Source: Puccinellia tenuiflora (lineage: Eukaryota > Streptophyta > Magnoliopsida > Poales > Poaceae). From it: a stretch of 64,000 nucleotides of DNA. How positions within the stretch are numbered: the first letter of the stretch is position 1; the number at the start of each line of letters is the position of its first letter. Where the stretch lies: contig QRDG01000062.1 of assembly GCA_012064385.1 (NCBI GenBank), positions 1,427,113 through 1,491,112 of the forward strand, in the 5' to 3' direction. Shown here in pieces: positions 22,999 to 34,655 of this stretch. The notes below the pieces were generated by a model. The model did not search any database, was not told the DNA's origin, and worked only from the letters and a program-made list of their open reading frames with translations. The position numbers and the translations under genes are program-made.

Positions 22999-24261
22999 TG
23001 AAAGGATCGTATGGGCACCTAGAGGGGGGGTGAATAGGTGCTACACCAATTTTTAATTCTTTTTCAATTTTAGGCTTAACACAAAGGTAAATTCTCTAGA
23101 TATGCAATTATGGTGAATTTACCTATATGAGAAGCAAACTAAAACAACTAGGCAAATAACGAAACAAGTAAAGACAACTAAGGGAAAGAGATAACCGAAA
23201 GTAGAAGCACGCGGAGACAAGGATGTATTCCCAAGTTCCTCCTTGTTAAGGGAGTACGTCTCGTTGGAGGGGTGTGAGCTCGCCATAAGAGGCCTACTCA
23301 AGATGCCACAAAGGCCTCACTCTATTCTCCGATGAACCGCACCCGAGGGTTTGGTTCACCTTCCACTATCGGAATCCTTCGAGGCGGAATCCGGAGCCTT
23401 TACAATGTTTTTGGGGCACACACCCACAACTTAATTGGGGGCTCCCAAATCAACACATCTGTCACAATTACAACAAGTAGTAAGCACAAGAATTCTAGGG
23501 TAACACAATGCTAACCCTAGAAACGAAATCCTCAAGTGAATGAGAGGGAAATGAAGAACGGCTTGGTGAAGATGTAGATCGGGGCCTTCTCCTTCAATCC
23601 TCCAAAAATCAACGAATTTGGGTGGAGGGATTGGGAGATCTCTTCGATTTGAGCTTTTGCTTGTGATGGAGGAGAGAGAGTTGCAAGAGCTAGCTGGTCC
23701 AAGGTAGGGGGAGGGGCATAAATACCCCTCCAGGAAATCTAGCCATTTGACAAGCGCAGGGCCGGAATTTCCGGTATTAAGTACCGGAACTTCCGGCCTG
23801 GGTCCGGAACTTCCGGCCTGGAGGCCGGAACTTCCGGTGGGCCGGAAATCTCCGGGGAGAATTTCCGCCCAAAACCTCCGGGACCCCTCCCGAGAGGAAA
23901 ACCCAAAATGACTTAGCCAAATTTCCACCGGAAATTTTCCAGGGCCGGAACTTCCAGCCAGGAGGCCGGAACTTCCGGACCACCGGAAATATCCGGGGGG
24001 AACTTCCGGGGAGAAGTTCCGGGACCCCTCCAGAGAGGAATCCCAAAAAAAGACTTAGCCGTTTTCGCGCTTGGCCGGAACTTCAGGTCCACAAAAGGCA
24101 GAAAACCTACTCCATAGAGATTCTCTTCTCCGTCTTCGATCTTTTCTTTGATATTTTCACCTTCTGGGCCTAATCAACTAAGAAACCTGTCAAGACACTT
24201 TAACACACATGATTAGCCCACAAAATGTGTTGTCATTAAATCACCAAAACTAAGAGATTCA
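22999..24261 (-). repeat. 3' LTR of the Sirevirus
   Basis: The 1,263-bp LTR matches 43637-44928 closely, with a few block indels inside the CCGGAA/TTCCGG repeat zone. At least four copies of CCGGAACTTCCGG lie between 23780 and 23980. On the minus strand it begins TGAATCTCTTAG (the other LTR begins TGAAAGAACATCTCTTAG) and ends CGATCCTTTCA. A TATA-like motif (GGGGTATTTATG) is on the minus strand near 23720. Confidence 0.92.
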
Positions 24262-24630
24262 ATCTCCCCCTTTTTGGTGAGTGATGACAACACACAAATC
24301 ACAATATAATTAAAGCAACAAGAACACAAAGCTCCCCCTCGAGAGGAGCTCCCCCTAGATATGAGCATGCTTTAACCAAGATGATGATAGAAACATAAAT
24401 TGATAGAGTTCACAAGAAGTAGATCAACAAGTTGCATGTCTTACACCACACATAGAGTTCAACGAATAAAACAAAGATACATAGGCACAAGCTCATAAGA
24501 ACGAATGAAAGACACGAGAGCTTGTGCCCACCCATGCAACGCCCTCGAAGACCTAAATAGAACTACTTCTCCCCCTTTGGCATCAAGACACCAAAAAGGG
24601 GAAAAGAGCGATGCTAACGTCCCAAGGAGA
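24262..24630 (-). mobile_element. polypurine tract and 3' untranslated part of the Sirevirus
   Basis: On the minus strand AAAAAGGGGGAGA (24263-24275) touches the 3' LTR and is the polypurine tract for plus-strand priming. A second purine-rich AAAAAGGGG lies near 24595. No coding frame is seen here. Confidence 0.75.
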
Positions 24631-26361
24631 TCACTCCGACTCCGTGGCCTCGGACTCCTCCTCCTCAGCCTCACTGCCGGTCTCAATCTCATCGTCCTCA
24701 GGCACATAGTGATCCCAATCCACATTCTTGTTGTTCCAGTTCCTGTATGGTACGCAGGGCTGAATGGCATGCTCGGGTGGAGGTGGAGGCATGTTCAGAT
24801 GAGCCATAATCTTCTGCTGATTCTCCATGATGATCTGGCGCTCACAATAAGCAGAATAGTTCTCCTTGTGGATGTGGACATTCATACAAAACAGCTTCTC
24901 AAATGCACGCTTGATCCAAGGCCTCTTCTTGGGGGACCCCGCAGCAGCACTAGAGCTCCCAGGAGCACTAGCAGAAGGACGAGACACACATGGAGCACGG
25001 TGGCCTGAAGAGGAGGCACCAGGGGCACGGCTGCCAGAAGCAGTGGAGGTGATATGAGCACTCTTCCTGTTCATCTTGACCCGACCATGGGTCTCACAAG
25101 TCAGCTCGACATCAATGTCCTCCGGTGGAGCCTCAAAAGGATACTTGGCCTTGATCAACAACATCACATAGGGGGCATATGGAGGCACCTTCTTGTGAAT
25201 CACAGCATCATACATTTCATTGAAAATGTAATCCATCACATCAACGGGGCACGCATTGGGGCGAAGGGTACCTTGAGTGGCTGCCCCAACCCTACGCTCA
25301 TCAGAATAAAGCTCCCTTAACTTAGACTTGTCATACTCCGAGCCAGTGAGATGCATGCGAGTCCCATCATTAAGATGAGATCCAGTGAAGGGGTACCCAA
25401 GAAGACCTGCAAACTCTCTGAAGTTGGAGGTGAGCTTGTGGGAGTCAGACATCCAGGTCATACCAATATTGACATCATCATCAAACACCACAGTGGCATA
25501 GAACTGCTGAATAAGGACCACATTGTAGTTGCATTCGATCTCCATGAGGTGTCGCAGCCCTAAACAGTCCACAACCCTGACAGCAGTCCCAAAGTAGTCC
25601 GGCTTCTTCATGAGATGCGCAAAATCAATGGCCTTCATTGGACATACCTTCTTCTTCTCAGACATTTCAGCATACACATTCTTGAACAGAAGCTCTTGAT
25701 CATAGCACCAAAAACAGTTATCAATGGAGAGGTCACGGGGCTGATCAAAAAAGTTAGTCTTGCGCCATTCGATAAATTCACTTCTTCTCGTCTCAATGAA
25801 AGTCAACTGCACAGCCTTCTTCTTCTTTCGTTGATCATCAATCTGAGCACGGCGTGAGGCCAAAGTCTGCTGATCTAACTCGGACTCGAAATCAACCGAG
25901 TGAGGGCGAGGGGTGCGAGAGGCCGCACGCTTGTGGCGACGACGAGAGGAGGAGGAACCACCTGCAAGAGGATGAATAGAAATACGGGAAAGCATAGATA
26001 AGCACTCATGTCCGGGTGGCCAAAAGGAAATAGCAGTGAAAGGAAAGTAAAAATTCTGTTCAGGTTCACTCCGGAAATTCCGGCCAAAAGGGCGGAAGTT
26101 CCGGCCGAAGGACGGAAGTTCCGGACGGGCGGAAGTTCCGGCCGCTGCACACCGGAAGTTCCGGCCTTGTGCAGCGAGCGGAAATTCCGTTGAATCCAAC
26201 TAAATTGCAACCACTTTCAAATCACTGCTATACACTGAGATGTCTAGCCTATAGGAGCAATTCTACCAAAGGAAACTGGCAAATTCCATCTAAATCAACT
26301 AGGTTAAACAAATTGTGAGTTCGTCCTAGATTCAAAAATAGAGGCATTTACCGGCGTCCAT
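24631..26361 (-). CDS. Sirevirus env-like ORF, probably spliced (about 446 aa)
   Basis: A minus frame of 522 codons ends at 24631. Its first about 80 codons run through CCGGAA repeats and look like intron. A better model has a start at 26361 in good context, a 10-base exon (26352-26361), an intron 26351-25962 (GTAAAT ... TTGCAG) and a second exon 25961-24631. The joined length is 447 codons in one frame, beginning with a serine- and arginine-rich basic stretch. The middle has a domain seen in plant LTR elements and retrotransposon-like proteins (VLIQQFYATVVFDDD, FAGLLGYPFTG), and the end has an acidic tail. Its place after pol fits the env-like ORF of Sireviruses, of unknown function. I see no signal peptide or obvious membrane span. 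Confidence 0.6.
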
Positions 26362-27129
26362 GGCGGAAAAGAAGCGGTGGAGAACAATCCCCTCGTCGAG
26401 GAGATGCGGATCCGGCAAAGAACCGGCGGATTCCGGGGCGGAGGCGGCCCGGTGGAGGTCGGCCGGCGGCGGGAGCTCTTGGGCAGGAGAGAGAAGAGGA
26501 GGCGCGGGGGTGGAAGAACTGCTCGTGCGAGACAGTTCACCCCGCGGCCATCCCGATAAGGCGCCGAAAAACTTAGACCGGAAATTTCGGCCCAAGGGGC
26601 GGAGGGCGGAAATTCCGTCCTGCCGCCAGAGAAACTCCAGGAAAAACTGCCACACACAAGCTGGACATGAGCGATGGAAAGCAATGGTTCAGGGATAAGG
26701 TGGGGCTTAGGACAAGATATCAAACTGTCATAATATGGTAGGGCACTCGTGATTGCAAGAATCAAAGATAAAGGCCAATTTACGAGTGATTTTCCATGGC
26801 ACGCACATATTGACACATATAGGTCTAGAAACACCAAATGAACACCGAATAAGAGCCAACTCCTCACATGAGGAGGTCGGTGGCCAAAGCCACCATATAT
26901 GAGTATGAAAGAGTGAGACACCGCGAAGATGTATCTTGGGTTCTCACTCAAAACTCAACATTTCAAGCTCACAATTCATGAAATTGAATATAGAGTAGAC
27001 AAATGAATTCGTTAATATAGGCATCATGGGGGAGGGAGAGCCCAATAGTTAGGACAACACTCCCCCTAAATCCATGCCTACACCTAAACCAAGATAGAAG
27101 TTGAAACTATAGGTGTGTATGTAAGATGG
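26362..27129 (-). mobile_element. spacer between pol and the env-like ORF
   Basis: The minus-strand segment holds a GC-rich stretch (26370-26600) directly upstream of the env-like start, with more TTCCG/CGGAA motifs (26575-26610), and an AT-richer part. The 215-codon frame at 26304-26951 has no recognisable domain and I treat it as untranslated leader. It could contain a separate promoter or a splice acceptor for the env-like transcript. Confidence 0.5.
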
Positions 27130-28440
27130 TCAAGCCAAACTCCTCGAATCCACGATATTTAGCTCATTCCTCAAATAAGTGAATCTTGCTTCATCAAGTG
27201 GCTTTGTGAAAATATCGGCAAGTTGGTCTTTGGTTGGCACATATGCTAGCTCAATGTCTCCACGGGCAACATGATCCCGAATGAAATGATGACGAATCTC
27301 AATGTGCTTGGTTCTTGAGTGTTGCACCGGGTTGTAGGCGATCTTGATAGCACTTTCATTGTCACACAAAAGAGGCACTTTGTCACAATTGACACCGTAT
27401 TCCTTTAAAGTTTGCCTCATCCATAACAATTGAGTGCATGCACTTGCGGCGGCCACATACTCGGCTTCGGCGGTGGAGAGGGAAATACAATTTTGCTTCT
27501 TAGAAGACCAACTCACCAAGGACCTACCAAGGAATTGGCAAGCCCCGAAAGTTGATTTCCTATCATCTTGATCACCGGCCCAATCCGAATCCGTGAACCC
27601 ACGAAGAGTGAAAGATGAATCCCTAGGGTACCACAAACCAAACCTTGGTGTATGAACCAAATATCTTAGGATTCTTTTGACCGCCAACATGTGGCTTTCC
27701 TTAGGAGCCGCTTGATACCTTGCACACACACCTACACTCAACACAATATCGGGTCTAGATGCACAAAGGTAAAGCAACGAACCTATCATGGAGCGGTAGA
27801 GCTTTTGATCCACATCTATACACCCTTTGGGTTAAGTTGTAGATGGCATTTGGTATCCATAGGTGTCTTCTTCTCCTTAGCATCGGCCATATTAAACCTC
27901 TTGAGCATGTCTTGAATATACTTTGCTTGGCTAATGAAAGTCCCTCCTCTCAATTGCTTGATCTCAAATCCAAGGAAGAACTTCAACTCGCCCATCATAG
28001 ACATCTCAAACCTATCGGTCATAAGCTTTGAAAATTCATCATTAAAAGCTTTGTTAGATGAGCCAAATATAATATCATCAACATATAGTTGGCATGGAAA
28101 AGCTCCTCTTTAACCCTCTTAGTAAAAAGAGTGGGATCAATTTTTCCAACTTTAAATCCACGGTCTAACAATAACTCTCTAAGGTGCTCATACCACGCAC
28201 GTGGTGCTTGCTTAAGTCCATAGAGCGCCTTATCAAGCTTGTAGACATGGTTAGGGAAGTTGGGGTCCTCGAACCCCGAGGGTTGCTTAACGAACACCAA
28301 GTCCTTTAAAGGTCCATTGAGAAAGGCACTTTTAACATCCATTTGTTGTAATTTAAAGTTATAATGAGATGCATAAGCAAGAAGGATACAGATGGACTCA
28401 AGGCGAGCCACGGGAGCATAGGTCTCTCCAAAATCAATGC
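27130..28440 (-). pseudogene. Sirevirus reverse transcriptase (C part) and RNase H, frameshifted
   Basis: Read on the minus strand. From 28440 leftward: LESICILLAYASHYNFKLQQMDVKSAFLNG (first catalytic aspartate of RT), then YGLKQAPRAWYEHL. The YVDD box is encoded near 28090 but lies in a different frame, so a frameshift occurs just before it at about 28100. A second frameshift at about 27820 (two extra bases) separates RT from RNase H. RNase H (27813-27130) is complete, with TDSDWAGDQDDRKS, STAEAEYVA and the C-terminal HIEIRHHFIRD and DIFTKPL. RT is cut at 28445 by the 10.5-kb insertion and its N-terminal part is at 38991-39230. The protein could not be made as read. Confidence 0.88.
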
Positions 28441-28445
28441 CTTCA

Positions 28446-31400
28446 TGTAACACCCCAAAAATTGGATTCCAAATTTAGTGGTGTTTTCTCACGTCCGAAA
28501 AACTTTTTCTCGTATCTCAAAATTATTTTGCCCTCTGGTGCTAGATGATGCGCTCGTGTCCTTTTTCTCTTAGATAAATCCAGAGAATCTCCGGTGGTTT
28601 CTTAGCCACTTTAAAAAAAAACCTCCGCTAGGGTTTTCCTAACACCTCATAACCTATATATTGGGATATGAAAATCCTAATATTCCATCTGCCTTTTGAA
28701 CCATATCTCCTAGCTTGGAAACTCCACCGATTAATGCAAGATCCCCTTAACCATTTATTATCCTCCACATGCAAAATATTGCATATTTACCAAATGCAAT
28801 ATTACCAAAACCCTCGATAAATATTTCAGTGCTTGTCTTGGTCAAGGAGTTATTTCCTAACATGTACCTCTCTACATAAATCCATGATATAATCTTTATG
28901 CCGTTATCCATCACCCATGATTATTCCAAAATATCCACGAGATATTTCTTATGCTTGACAACCTTTTGGATAAACCAAACCCATGAGAATTTGAGCACAT
29001 GGGATAAATACCAACCCAAGCCAATTAAGGGGTATATTTATTCCCTCCAATAAAATCCCTCCACCTCATTTGTTTGGTATACCTTATATACCATGGCATT
29101 AAGTTTTCACCCACTTTTGGAACCATGCCAACCTACCTCTTGTGAAGATATTTCTACATGGAGGGTGATAGACCATCATCTTCTCCTCTGATACATCCAT
29201 GAGGTCATTAGCCCAACCACAAGATGCTAAAACCCGGGTTAAAGCCCTAATGGCGATGATCCTCTCCTTATGGTCCTTTTCGGACTTTTACCCAAAACCA
29301 TATTTGGAGGCGACCCTTTGAGCTCAAACTCAGTGAACCATCTCCTAGCATCCAAACATAACCACTGTAATTTTTCTGGAATTTATTTACGTCGAAAAGT
29401 TCGTTCGGGCATTTCGTCGAGCACCTTGTGAGCAGGGAGGGAGTCGAGTTGCTTTGCTTAACCTAGCCTACTTAAGAGTGTGGTCGGTGCCTAACCAAGC
29501 TCCAGCGTGCTCCTCGTGCTTCACTGTGCGCCAGCTCACCGTTCCCATCCTCTCCACCGTCCTCTGTAGCCGAAGAACGTCATGGATGACCTCAAACCGC
29601 CATTCATGGCCGAGCTACCAAGCACCCACCTCTCCTCTCTCCCGGCTATAAGAAGCTCCCCCTAACCCTCAGTTGCGCTCACAGACCTCACTCCTCCCTC
29701 CCCAGACCCTCTCGCTTGAGTTCACGAAGAAACGAGCTCGTGGGAGCTCGGTTAGCTTCCCACGACCGAAACCCTAGAGGCTCGGGTAGCGAGCTCCACG
29801 ACCTCCTCTGCCATAGGAAACACCACCCACGGGAGCGGTGCAGCTCCATGACCTCGTTACCGTCCTCACCATAGCCTCTAGCCCACCTCATCGCCGCCCC
29901 CAAGCTCCACCCGAGCTCCTGCCGTGGCCGCACGGTCGAGCTCGCGAGCGAAGCGCCGGAGGCGTCCCCGTCGTCGAAGCCGCCTCCCCTGGGTGCGGTG
30001 GTCCACGGAGTTCCCATCCCCGCCGCCGGCCGGCCTCCCGGCGCCCCGCTTGGCCGTCCCCGGCCAGCTCCTGCCGTCCAGTACGCGGGACGGAGCAAGA
30101 AGACCTCCTGTGGTCGATTCCCTGCTCTTCTCTTTTTTTTTCTGTTTTTGGATCGGTCTGAACCGTTTTCTTTGGCCCAGCCCAGCAGAGCAGCAGCACG
30201 CGGCCCAGCCTTGGCCTACCAGCGGCCGGCCAGGCGCAGCAGCACGCAGGCACGCCCACGGCCCATCCGCGGCCCGTGCAGTTTTTTTTCCGCGGATCTG
30301 TTTTTCTTTTCCCGCTGGACAAATTTTCAAACGGCAATATCTTTTGAACCGTAAGTCCGTTTTCGGTGATTCAAATTTCTAAATCTTCGTCTCGACGAGA
30401 TCTTTCCGGTGGTTCTGATTTCATTTCATTCCAAAATAATTCTATGAGGTGCCCTTTTGTACGTGCATTCCGGAGTCCGTGGAACGGGGCTATCGCTGCC
30501 CTACGCCGCGGGACCAACCCGACCTCTCCAAGCCCAATGGATCCTGTCGTCGAAGGCAAGCTAACCCCTTGCTATGAGCAGTCCCGCAAGTTGTTTGTTA
30601 TTCGCTTATTGTCATGCCAAGTGTTATATTTGTCTGCGTTTGGTATTTATATTATGTCGGTCTGTTAATGTTGCCTTGTTTTGTACTTCATCCATATATG
30701 CATTAGATTGATGTATGAATTATCTGTGCGCCTCGCACTTGCGTGGCTTTGACAACTAAATAACAAAAACATGCGTTGATTGTTTGCTTCTTCTTCAACG
30801 CCGAGGCTAGGTGCGGACAAATGTCGGCCCGTGATCCTCGGAGTTGGGGGCATTTGCCAAAAGAGTTATTTGCTTCTTGTCCCTCCGTCAAATATGGTTG
30901 GCGTAGACCACCCGGACTGCGACGCTTGGGAGCTGACTTTCCATTTGGTTCTTTTTGCCGAGATTGCTGACACCACGTCGAGGGAACCCTCGAGTGGAAT
31001 GGATGCTCTCTCATTCTTATGATTGCTTTTCGGTTAGTTTTGGAGACTATATGCCCAACTCCCCACTTCCTGGTCAACGGTCGGACGATAACGCCGCCAA
31101 AGACTTGCGCGTGGAGGAACGGATGCGTAACAGACTCCGCCTGTGCTATATTATTGTACTAACCCCCGAGTGACACCGGCCGGGTTGCCCGCCACAGTCA
31201 CCCGGGTATGCTTATTATTATTCTGTGACACTAACCCCCGTGTGACACTGGCCGGGTTGCCCGCCACAGTCACCTGGGTATTATTATTGTGATGTGGTTA
31301 TTTATTCATGCAAGTGTTAGGCATGTTCTAGGCTATGTTTGTTTGTGCTTGTTTGTGTTGCTAATGCCTTGTTGGTTGTGATTATTGTGTTGAACTAATC

Positions 31401-32780
31401 CTTTGTTGGTTGGGCATGTGAATGCTGAAACTTGATTAAATGAAACACCCCTCCAAACAACGATGAGGTCTATTCATAGTGCCACTAATCTGAACCCTTG
31501 AACGCACTACCACTGTCGCCCCAAATGGGAGAGCCTTAACCTATGTAACCTATCAAGCCTCCTTGGATGCTACCCTCTTGGCAAGTCTAGTCGGTTACTG
31601 CATAGTTGTGGTCGGGGCTAGTCTTGCGAAGGTTCCGGAGCTAGGCGTTGCTCATTCGTTGGGGACGTGCCGGATTCACTTCGTCATAAGACTTAGCCCG
31701 AGTGGTAAGTCGGTAGTTATACAAGGAGTGTCCTGGTAGCGTGAACGGTTATGTAAGTGTATCTTGCCTTAGCTAAGTAAGGTGCATTTAGATGAGTGGT
31801 AACTGCAAACTCTCGAGAGTCTCAACCTAGCAAGCTAGCCTCGTTCCTGGGATATGGAACACCAGTTCAGTGTCGGTCACACTGTGTGTCTTTGTCGTGT
31901 CCGGAGGTTAAAAATTAAGGCTTGTCTGAAAGAAGTAATGAACGACCTGATTACACTAAATGAACAAATAAGATGATGCAGGGAATATTGTCTTGAGATG
32001 TTGATGGTAAACCGTGTCATGGGATGGCGGGGTGATCGTTGGAAGCCTAGAGTTAGGCCTGAGCCAACATCAACCGTGCATGCCCAGAGTGGAAAGATGA
32101 GGCCAGCGGGCCTGGCAGTGACCACAGGTGCTGTTGTGTATTGTTTGGGTACCAACTGGTACACTCGTCTACTCGTCACAGGTAAGCTCGTTGTATGATT
32201 GCCGGTGCACGATCCAACCCCACCTGGCTTGGACTCTACACTGGTAATACCCCATTGTTTGCTTATGCCATGTTTTGCTTGTGATGCCATGCTACTTTTA
32301 TGCCATGTACCTAGAGTAGACTCTTGCCATGTGTAGAATTTTATTTCAAATGTATATCTTGCTGCATGATTGTTGGATTGTTTGTAGTGAGGGGAAATAC
32401 TTGCTGAGTGCATAATAATGTACTCACGGGCCTTGTGATTGTGGCCAGATTTTGGCGAGGATTCATCTTCAACCTTAGCGAGGATTTGGAGCAAGAGCGT
32501 GCTAGGTTCAGTAGCCCAGCCAGATGCCTGTGGAGTGGAGCCGCTCCAAGCCGTTGCCACAGCCGTCTTCCGCTGCCAGTTAAACTCTGTCCTGAGCCAT
32601 GCTTGGCTTGATATTTTGTCATGCCTTGATGGCCTTGTAAACCATTTGTAGCCCCTTTGGGCCTGATTGTGTAATGATATTTTCGCTATGTTGCATTGTC
32701 GTAACGTGCGTCCAGATATCCTGGGCTGGCGCACGGGGCGACCACCTCTCTGGCGATATGTGTCAGAGGGGGGTGCCACA
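28446..32780 (+). repeat. 5' LTR of the young LARD-like element
   Basis: The LTR is 4,335 bp. A TATA-like GCTATAAGAAGC lies near 29647, followed by a GC-rich stretch (29700-30300) with CT-rich leader sequence. At 31158 and 31230 a 72-bp unit (ACTAACCCCCGAGTGACACC ...) is tandemly duplicated. ORFs inside, including a 300-codon minus frame at 31877-32779, show no domain and are repeated in the other LTR. Confidence 0.93.
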
Positions 32781-32785
32781 GAGCA

Positions 32786-32797
32786 TGGTATCAGAGC
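32786..32797 (+). other. primer-binding site (initiator methionine tRNA)
   Basis: TGGTATCAGAGC, complementary to the 3' end of plant initiator methionine tRNA, starts five bases after the LTR end. It fixes the orientation of the element. Confidence 0.92.
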
Positions 32798-33134
32798 ACC
32801 AGGCTGGCTGTAGACTACCCTAGCATGGAAAACCCCGCCCTACTTTTGCCCGACAGTGAGCCCGATGGATTTAACCCATCTCCGCCTAACCGGCATGGCT
32901 CGTGTCGGTCAACAGTATGGTGCAGTAGGACCTGTCCCAATCTTCCCCAACAAGACGAGCCGGTTTCTTCCATGAGAAGAAGCCGACCTTACCCAGTGAA
33001 CCTGAGACCCGGTCCTAGTTGCTTTATAACCCACCCTCGCCTGCAATCCTGGGCAACCCAGCCCTCTTGAAGCAGGATCCCGCAAAGGAATCCCGCGTTC
33101 TTATCTCATCCTACACCCAGAGACAAATAATCCG

Positions 33135-33899
33135 ATGGCGAACCCCAAGGCCGTCCTGGAAACCACTGCCGAGGATCATGGCGGATTTCCACTGATGCTT
33201 TGGAAGGCCGTCTGTGTTCTCCTTGGTAGGCCTGCTCGCCCTCGATATGTGGTGTTCGAGAACTCACTCTCGCCTGCCGGAAGTGAATTTCGAGCAGACG
33301 TGCATATCGGCTCGTGTCCGTTGGGGACAAGCCAGCCTTACTTGATCCAAGGTTGGACCATGCCCACTCTTCCTCAAGCCATCCAGGTAGCAGCCTGGGA
33401 AGGTCTCGTCCGCCTGCGGTACTCTGAACCAGCAATGGCGAAAAGTCGAGCTTTCCACCTTCTCCCAGCTAGACCCCAGTCTGGTGCGGAGGCTGTCCAA
33501 ACTTCCGTTAGAGAAGAGGTCGACCCTGCCGTTATTACCCTGGTCACTTACGGGGCTGCAATGACAAAGTTTTGCCATTCTCTGAGGGATGAACTCTTCA
33601 CCACAAGGCGCAACCTTGGTCGTGCCCGCATGCAACTGCGTCGAGCAGGGAACCTACCTAACCTCGACCTTGGGCCAGCTCAGAGTACAGGACTCCCGTT
33701 CCCAGGTGATTTGCCGGGATCCAGTCTTGATGCCTCTGGGACACAAGCACCAGCCCCAGCCCAGCAGTACCTCCAAGCAGGAGGTATAATCCTCGAAGGC
33801 GTGCCTGCAATTCCCCACCCCGCGGGAGATGGAGATGTGGACACCACTCTTCGTCTCGGCCGCGCTCCACCGACTACCAGAGGCCGCCACGCGGAGTAG
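33135..33899 (+). CDS. single ORF of the LARD-like element, unknown function (254 aa)
   Basis: The only substantial frame in the internal region, intact, starting about 340 bp after the primer-binding site. The N-terminal about 110 residues look like a folded domain (DHGGFPLMLWKAVCVLLG, YVVFENSLSPAG, QGWTMPTLPQAIQVAAWEGL). Residues about 110-180 are helical (REEVDPAVITLVTYGAAMTK, LRDELFTTRRNLGRARMQL), possibly a short coiled coil, and the tail is proline- and glycine-rich. No zinc knuckle, protease or RT motif is present. From memory, similar ORFs of unknown function recur in grass non-autonomous LTR elements. It could be a packaging or RNA-binding protein, but the sequence does not show it. 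Confidence 0.6.
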   Translation: MANPKAVLETTAEDHGGFPLMLWKAVCVLLGRPARPRYVVFENSLSPAGSEFRADVHIGSCPLGTSQPYLIQGWTMPTLPQAIQVAAWEGLVRLRYSEPAMAKSRAFHLLPARPQSGAEAVQTSVREEVDPAVITLVTYGAAMTKFCHSLRDELFTTRRNLGRARMQLRRAGNLPNLDLGPAQSTGLPFPGDLPGSSLDASGTQAPAPAQQYLQAGGIILEGVPAIPHPAGDGDVDTTLRLGRAPPTTRGRHAE

Positions 33900-34641
33900 A
33901 ACCCATGTTTAGTTCGCCTGAGTGGCGCGTGTATGTGGTAGGTGAGAATCAGTGAGGTTGTTTGCTTTTCTTTTGTTGGCTTGTAATGTAAGGTTGGGTA
34001 TATGCTTTCTGGTTGATGTAGAATCAGCTCGTAATAAAACTTGGTGTTCTTATTCTCTTGTTAACCGGTATGGTTGAAATGATTATGCCATACCACTGCA
34101 AATGATTTTTGAAATAACCCTATCTCACAGTGTCTGTGAACCAGATTATCGGTGGCACACGTATTTCCTTTTAAAAGAAACCCTGTTATTTTTCAAAACC
34201 TGTGTATGCATGAAAATGAATATACAGCTTTTCTAAAATAAAAACCGTAAACCGTTGTGTTCCCAAACTTGAGTTAATTATTTGTCCAAGATGAATCTTC
34301 ATTTGTTGGCTGATAGTTTGGTTGTAGATCTTGTTTGATCTTGCCAGGTTTGTGTTTGGTGAGCAAAACTTTAGATTTAATTTTAATAAATGTGCTAGTA
34401 GATCCTATGTTGATTGAGTTGCGTGAGCCCCTGCCATGCCATCTTTTAATTGCATTGGGTATGGTAGAAATATCATACCTTTAAAAATATATGTTTTAAT
34501 AGAGATCTGATTGAGTGGTGTTCCCTCTGAATGTTAACCCCTAGTAATTTGTAGAAAAAAAAAGTTTTTCTAAGTGGGGTTTATGGATCATACAAGAATT
34601 ATCTTGGGTAACTCCCCGAATCTCGGGACGAGATTCTTGTT

Positions 34642-34655
34642 AAGGGGGGAAGGTT
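34642..34655 (+). other. polypurine tract of the LARD-like element
   Basis: AAGGGGGGAAGG lies just before the 3' LTR start (TGTAACACC at 34656). It is the expected plus-strand primer. Confidence 0.85.

Noticed and set aside
31877..32779. 300-codon minus-strand frame, repeated at 38090-38989
   Set aside because: It lies wholly in the LTR of the young element, appears in both LTRs, has no domain and runs across the LTR end. It is a chance frame antisense to the LTR transcript.
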